Below are positions 60,301-64,000 of a DNA stretch of 64,000 bases, one piece after another. The notes below the pieces were generated by a model. That model saw only the letters and a program-made list of their open reading frames with translations. It did not search any database and was not told the origin of the DNA. Position numbers and translations under genes: made by a program. The stretch's first letter is position 1. The number at the start of each line of letters is the position of its first letter. This DNA comes from Streptomyces sindenensis. Its GTDB lineage: Bacteria > Actinomycetota > Actinomycetes > Streptomycetales > Streptomycetaceae. The stretch is from assembly GCF_014649035.1 (NCBI RefSeq), contig NZ_BMSG01000031.1:1-64000 (forward strand). Reading direction: 5' to 3'.

Positions 60301-62433
60301 ATGACCGACGACGAACGGCGGCAGGACGCCGAAGCCTCTCCGCTCCGCCGGATCGACCGGAAGACCAACGGTGAGATCCGGCCGACGGAACGCCTCGCCA
60401 TGAACCGGACCGGCAGCTTCGACTGGGACCTGGACACCCGGACCCTGGACATCGACGAGGCCGGGCTCATGGTGTTCGGGGTGGATCCGGGGACGTTCGA
60501 CGCACGTCCGGGCGCCCTGCTGGAGCGCCTGGAACCGGCGGAACGGGCCCGGCTCGACGTCACGATCGACGAGGCCATCACCGGCGGCGGCAATTCCTTC
60601 AGCGTCCACTTCCGCGTGCCCCTGGACGACGGGACCACGCAGTGGACCCATGTCCAGGCCCGGATTCTGCGTTCGCAGGACGGAATGGCCCACCGGATCG
60701 TGGGGGTCGTCCGGGACGCGACGGCGGAAGTCACCCATTCGGCCTTCGTGCTCGATCTGGAAAAACGGCGGCAGCGCCAGACCAATATCGTTGAACGAAC
60801 AACGAGCGCCATGTCCCGGGCGGTGACCGTGGACGATGTGACGGCCGCCCTCACCGGGCCCGGCGGACTGGCTCGCCTCGGGGCGGACGGCCTCGCCCTG
60901 GGACTCGTGGAGAATTCCGCGCTGAACATCGTCGCGCTGAGCGGGGAGTCGCTCGAAGTGCTCGACGGGCTCGGCTCCGGCGACCTCGACCGCAATCTTC
61001 CCCTCGCGGACACCATCCGCAGCGGACGCCCCCGGTTCATCACCTCGCTCGCCGCGCTGGCCCGCCGGTATCCGGAACTGGAGCCGCACCTCGGCAGGCT
61101 CGGTTTCCGGGCCGCGGCCTACCTCCCGCTGGTGGCCCAGGCGCGGTCGCTCGGCGGTCTGGCCCTCTTCTACCGCGAGCGCACGGTCTTCAACGCGGAC
61201 GAGCGCATCCTGTGCCTGGGGCTCGCCGCGATCGTGGCCCAGTCGCTGCAACGGGCGATGCTCTTCGACGAGGAGCGGGAGTTCGCCACCCAGCTCCAGT
61301 CCGCGATGCTCCCGCCCCGGATACAGGACGTCGAGGGCGGCGAGATCGCGGTCCGCTACCACGCCGCGTGGAGCGGCCGTCAGGTCGGCGGCGACTGGTA
61401 CGACGTGATCACGCTGCCCAAGAACCGCTACGGCCTGGTCGTGGGGGACGTCCAGGGTCACGACACCCACGCGGCCGCCATCATGGGCCAGTTGCGCATC
61501 GCCCTGCGCGCTTACGCCTCCGAGGGGCATCCTCCGGCCACCGTGCTGGCACGGGCCTCCCGCTTTCTCTCCGAACTGGACACCGACCGCTTCGCCACCT
61601 GTACGTACGCCCAGGTCGACCTGGCGTCCGGGACGGTGAAGGTCGTGCGGGCCGGGCACCTCGGCCCGTTGATCCGCCACGCCGACGGGCGGGTCGGCAG
61701 TCCCCAGGTGCGCGGCGGGCTGCCGCTGGGCACCTCGACGGACCTCCTGGACGAGGAGTATCCGGAGACCCGGCTCGATCTGGTGCCCGGTGAGACCTTC
61801 GTGCTGTACACGGACGGGCTGGTGGAGGAGCCAGGCGCCGATCTCGACGCGGGAATCGACGCGCTCCGCAACGAGGTGAGCGCCGGACCCGCGGGGGCCG
61901 AGGCGCTGGCCGACCACCTGTCGGAACGACTGTGGGAACGGTGGGGGTCGGGGGACGACGTGGCACTCCTGGTGCTGCGCCGCAGCCCGGACGTGGGGTC
62001 GTCGCACGCGCCACGCCTCCACCAGTACATCCACCAGGCGGACCCGGAAGGGCTCTCGGACGCCCGCGCGATCGTCCGTCAGGCCCTCGCCGACTGGGAC
62101 ATGGCCGAGTTCGCCGACGATGCGGAGCTGGTCACGGGCGAGTTGCTGGTGAACGTGCTCCTGCACACGGAGGGCGGGGCCGTTCTGACCCTGGAAGTGC
62201 TGCCCGAACCGGTGCGGCGGATCCGGCTGTCCGTCCAGGACCGGTCCAGCGCCTGGCCCCGTCGGCGTACCCCGGGCGAGACCTCCACCTCTGGCCGGGG
62301 GCTGCTCCTGCTCGACGCGGTGGCCACGCGCTGGGGGATAGAGCCCCGCGGCGAGGGCAAGGCCGTCTGGTGCGAGATCGGCCCCCCTCCCCCGTCGGCC
62401 ACCAGGCCGCCGCCGGCGCTCGCCGAGGAGTGA
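60301..62433 (+). CDS. PAS-GAF-SpoIIE phosphatase with C-terminal HATPase (anti-sigma-type) domain
   Basis: 710 residues. PAS about 35-140 (GSFDWDLDTRTLDIDEAGLMVFGV, HFRVPLDDGTTQWTHVQARIL), GAF about 165-325, SpoIIE PP2C about 340-560 (GRQVGGDWYDVITLP, VVGDVQGHDTHAAAIMGQLR, FVLYTDGLVEEPG, GDDVALLVLR) and an RsbW-like HATPase about 580-690 (DAELVTGELLVNVLLHTEGG, STSGRGLLLLDAVATRWG). It thus combines a sensor, a phosphatase for anti-anti-sigma factors and a kinase-like domain that could phosphorylate them. ATG 60301 has GGAG 5 bases upstream; longer forms to 60109 lack a site. The gene is divergent from the hydrolase gene. Confidence 0.93.
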   Translation: MTDDERRQDAEASPLRRIDRKTNGEIRPTERLAMNRTGSFDWDLDTRTLDIDEAGLMVFGVDPGTFDARPGALLERLEPAERARLDVTIDEAITGGGNSFSVHFRVPLDDGTTQWTHVQARILRSQDGMAHRIVGVVRDATAEVTHSAFVLDLEKRRQRQTNIVERTTSAMSRAVTVDDVTAALTGPGGLARLGADGLALGLVENSALNIVALSGESLEVLDGLGSGDLDRNLPLADTIRSGRPRFITSLAALARRYPELEPHLGRLGFRAAAYLPLVAQARSLGGLALFYRERTVFNADERILCLGLAAIVAQSLQRAMLFDEEREFATQLQSAMLPPRIQDVEGGEIAVRYHAAWSGRQVGGDWYDVITLPKNRYGLVVGDVQGHDTHAAAIMGQLRIALRAYASEGHPPATVLARASRFLSELDTDRFATCTYAQVDLASGTVKVVRAGHLGPLIRHADGRVGSPQVRGGLPLGTSTDLLDEEYPETRLDLVPGETFVLYTDGLVEEPGADLDAGIDALRNEVSAGPAGAEALADHLSERLWERWGSGDDVALLVLRRSPDVGSSHAPRLHQYIHQADPEGLSDARAIVRQALADWDMAEFADDAELVTGELLVNVLLHTEGGAVLTLEVLPEPVRRIRLSVQDRSSAWPRRRTPGETSTSGRGLLLLDAVATRWGIEPRGEGKAVWCEIGPPPPSATRPPPALAEE

Positions 62434-62480
62434 GCCGGCGGGAAGAGGGGCGGCATGCGGAGAGAGGCGGGTGCGCGGAA

Positions 62481-62518
62481 GGGGTGCCCCGCACCACCGC
62501 AGTAGTGCGGGACACCCC
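62481..62518. terminator. 14-bp hairpin between convergent genes
   Basis: Bases 62481-62494 pair with 62505-62518 with one C-A mismatch, loop of 10 bases. It lies 47 bases after the phosphatase stop and 43 bases from the end of the opposing LAXTG gene. Confidence 0.7.
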
Positions 62519-62561
62519 CGACCACGGCTCGTACGGCCTCAACAGCGGCTCACGCCGGGCA

Positions 62562-63182
62562 TCAGCCCTGGGTGGTACGCCGCTTGCGGACGGCCCACAG
62601 GATGCCGCCACCGGCCAGCAGCACGGCGACAGCGGCGCCGCCGATGACCGGCGTCGCCGACGACGAACCGGTCTCGGCCAGATCCGGCGAGCTCGGGCTC
62701 GGGGCGGGCACGGCGGGCGCGGACTCCGAGGGCTCGTCGCTCGGCGTGGCGCTCGGCTCGGGCGTCCCGGTCGACGGCGTCTCCGACGGGACGGGCTCGG
62801 TCGGCGTCGGGCTGGGCTCGCCCTCGCACACCTCCGCCGTCTTCGTCTGGTCGATGGAGTGCTTGCCGTCGCCGTCGGCGTCCTTGACGACCAGTCGGAC
62901 GGTCACCGGCTTGTCGTGCTCGGGAAGCGCCAGCTTCTTGTGGAACTCACGGCCGAACGTCTCGGTGGGCAGCAGGTCCTTGCCGTCCACCGATACGGTC
63001 ACCGTGTTGGGAACGTCGCTCGTGTAGTTGGTGAGGTCGACGGTCACCTCGGAGCAGGTCACGGCCCAGGTGGGGGTGTGAGCGACGGCCGGACCGGCGG
63101 AGATGACGCCTCCGGTCAGACCGACGACCGCAGCGGCCACGAGAGCTCCCGCGCCACGCCACGATCTCCTGGGTATGGTCAT
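62562..63182 (-). CDS. Secreted cell-wall protein with LAXTG sorting signal (sortase substrate)
   Basis: 206 residues. Signal peptide about 1-34 (RRSWRGAGALVAAAVVGLTGG, cleavage near AVAHTPTW). The mature domain of about 90 residues (WAVTCSEVTVDLTNYTSDVPNTVTVSV, LVVKDADGDGKHSIDQ) looks like a small Ig-like domain. A Pro/Ser/Thr/Glu stretch spans the wall and ends in LAETG, followed by a hydrophobic helix (VIGGAAVAVLLAGGGILWAV) and the basic tail RKRRT. This is the LAXTG type recognised by class E sortases in streptomycetes, where such proteins support aerial growth. GGAGGA lies upstream of ATG 63182. No sortase gene is in the window. Confidence 0.92.
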   Translation of the reverse strand: MTIPRRSWRGAGALVAAAVVGLTGGVISAGPAVAHTPTWAVTCSEVTVDLTNYTSDVPNTVTVSVDGKDLLPTETFGREFHKKLALPEHDKPVTVRLVVKDADGDGKHSIDQTKTAEVCEGEPSPTPTEPVPSETPSTGTPEPSATPSDEPSESAPAVPAPSPSSPDLAETGSSSATPVIGGAAVAVLLAGGGILWAVRKRRTTQG

Positions 63183-63417
63183 GGATTCTTCCTCCAGATA
63201 CTTCTCATCGCCCGAATGGCGGTGGGGCGCACAGTACTGCCATCGCCAGTGATCGACGCAGCCGCCCTGCGCGTAACCCGCCGCATGAACTCCGGGCATA
63301 TCCGCGCTACTTCCGGCAAGGCGGGCAGACCTCTGGCAGGCTGTCCTCCAGAGGTGGCCGAATGAGAGGGTGGAATGTGCATCTATTTTCCGCCACCCGC
63401 GAGCCTGAGCCTGGAGC
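63183..63417. other. Spacer between the divergent LAXTG and histidine phosphatase genes
   Basis: 235 bases with no convincing gene, promoter consensus or hairpin seen. An AT-richer stretch sits near 63181-63240. Confidence 0.35.
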
Positions 63418-64000
63418 ATGACCCGTTCTATGCGATTGCTGCTGATCCGTCACGGCCAGACACCGTCCAACCTCGGCCATTTCCTGGACACCGCGCGGCC
63501 CGGCCCCGGGCTCACCGACCTCGGGCTGCGACAGGCGGCCGCCCTGCCCGGGGCGCTCGCCGGGGAGGACATCGCGGCGTTGTACGCCTCCACGCTGACG
63601 CGTACGCAACTCACGGCCGCGCCCCTGGCCACGGAACGGTCCATCGAGGTTCGGATCCGTGACGGAATCCGGGAACTGTCGGCGGGTGACCTGGAGATGC
63701 GGGCCGACGAGGAAGCGATCCGGCAGTACCTGGAGACCGTCTTCGCCTGGCCCGCCGGGGACCTCGCCCGCCGACTGCCCGGGGGCGAGGACGGGACTCA
63801 GGCGCTGGCCCGCTTCGACGCGGTGGTGGCCGAAGCGGCGGAGGCCGAGCAGCACGGGACGGTGGCGCTCGTCAGTCATGGTGCCGCCATCCGTGTGTGG
63901 GCAGCCGCCCGCGCGCGGAACGTCACGGTCGACTACGCCACCCGGCACGGCCTGAACAACACGGGTGTGGTGGTGGTCGAGGGATCGCCGGACTCGGGGT
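63418..64000 (+). CDS. Histidine phosphatase family protein (3' end outside the window)
   Basis: At least 194 residues before the window ends; no stop is reached. The family signature LLLIRHGQTPSN is near the N-terminus, the acidic region IRELSAGDLEMRADEEAI in the middle, and ALVSHGAAIRVWA carries the second catalytic His. It removes phosphate from a small molecule or sugar phosphate by a phosphohistidine intermediate. ATG 63418 sits one base after GGAG, too close, so ATG 63430 (beginning MRLLLIRHG) is an equally likely start. Confidence 0.9.
   Translation, partial: MTRSMRLLLIRHGQTPSNLGHFLDTARPGPGLTDLGLRQAAALPGALAGEDIAALYASTLTRTQLTAAPLATERSIEVRIRDGIRELSAGDLEMRADEEAIRQYLETVFAWPAGDLARRLPGGEDGTQALARFDAVVAEAAEAEQHGTVALVSHGAAIRVWAAARARNVTVDYATRHGLNNTGVVVVEGSPDSG

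Overview
The window is high-GC DNA with very strong G/C third-position bias, GTG and TTG starts, many ATGA/GTGA stop-start overlaps and a gene set (Spo0M, SpoIIE-type phosphatases, a LAXTG surface protein, an MptB-like mannosyltransferase, DinB proteins, an MT0933-type antitoxin) that points to a Streptomyces or a close relative. No rRNA, CRISPR array, insertion sequence or phage gene was seen. One tRNA (Trp, anticodon CCA) is present.

Layout. 1-1660: the end of one reading frame, a sensor histidine kinase and an ABM-fold monooxygenase-like protein, closed by a perfect hairpin. 1869-14198: one 4,109-residue PKS/NRPS megasynthase with the domain order FAAL-ACP-KS-AT-KR-ACP-C-A-PCP-C, ending in a Rossmann domain that resembles cyanobacterial acyl-ACP reductase (AAR). 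14247-21673: five co-directional, mostly overlapping genes (SWIM zinc finger, unknown, VWA, MoxR-like AAA+ ATPase, DUF5682-like) that look like the poorly understood yehQ/yehP/yehL/yehM set of enterobacteria. 21843-22607: an SDR oxidoreductase. 22867-34803: a carbohydrate locus with a SIS-domain sugar isomerase/deaminase, a class II aldolase, a fused phosphodiesterase-HAD protein, a 2-hydroxyacid dehydrogenase, a sugar ABC transporter, a DeoR/LacI-type regulator and a Tat-exported family 8 polysaccharide lyase. Palindromes of the form TGATCG-NNN-CGATCA or close to it occur in front of the binding-protein gene and between regulator and lyase, so the locus looks like a regulon.

34814-48182: small housekeeping and hypothetical genes (DinB, a solute-binding-like protein without signal peptide, GNAT, Spo0M, two CNNM/CorC-type membrane proteins, a Sua5/YciO protein), an ABC-F protein coupled to a P-loop kinase-like gene and preceded by a possible leader peptide, an MptB-like mannosyltransferase and tRNA-Trp. 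48200-64000: DinB, SpoIIE phosphatase, MASE1 membrane protein, MT0933-type antitoxin, a sigma factor fused through a transmembrane helix to a CAP/SCP domain, glyoxalase, a lone cytochrome oxidase subunit I, an F420-dependent-type NADP reductase, an SRPBCC protein behind a 21-bp direct repeat, a 3-hydroxyisobutyryl-CoA hydrolase-like protein, a PAS-GAF-SpoIIE-HATPase protein, a LAXTG cell-wall protein and a truncated histidine phosphatase.

The best candidates for undescribed biology are the megasynthase with its unusual C-terminal pair (condensation domain followed by an AAR-like domain), the five-gene SWIM/VWA/MoxR/DUF5682 module lying 48 bases behind it on the same strand, and the lyase regulon. 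All family names come from reading the translations by eye; no database search was run.
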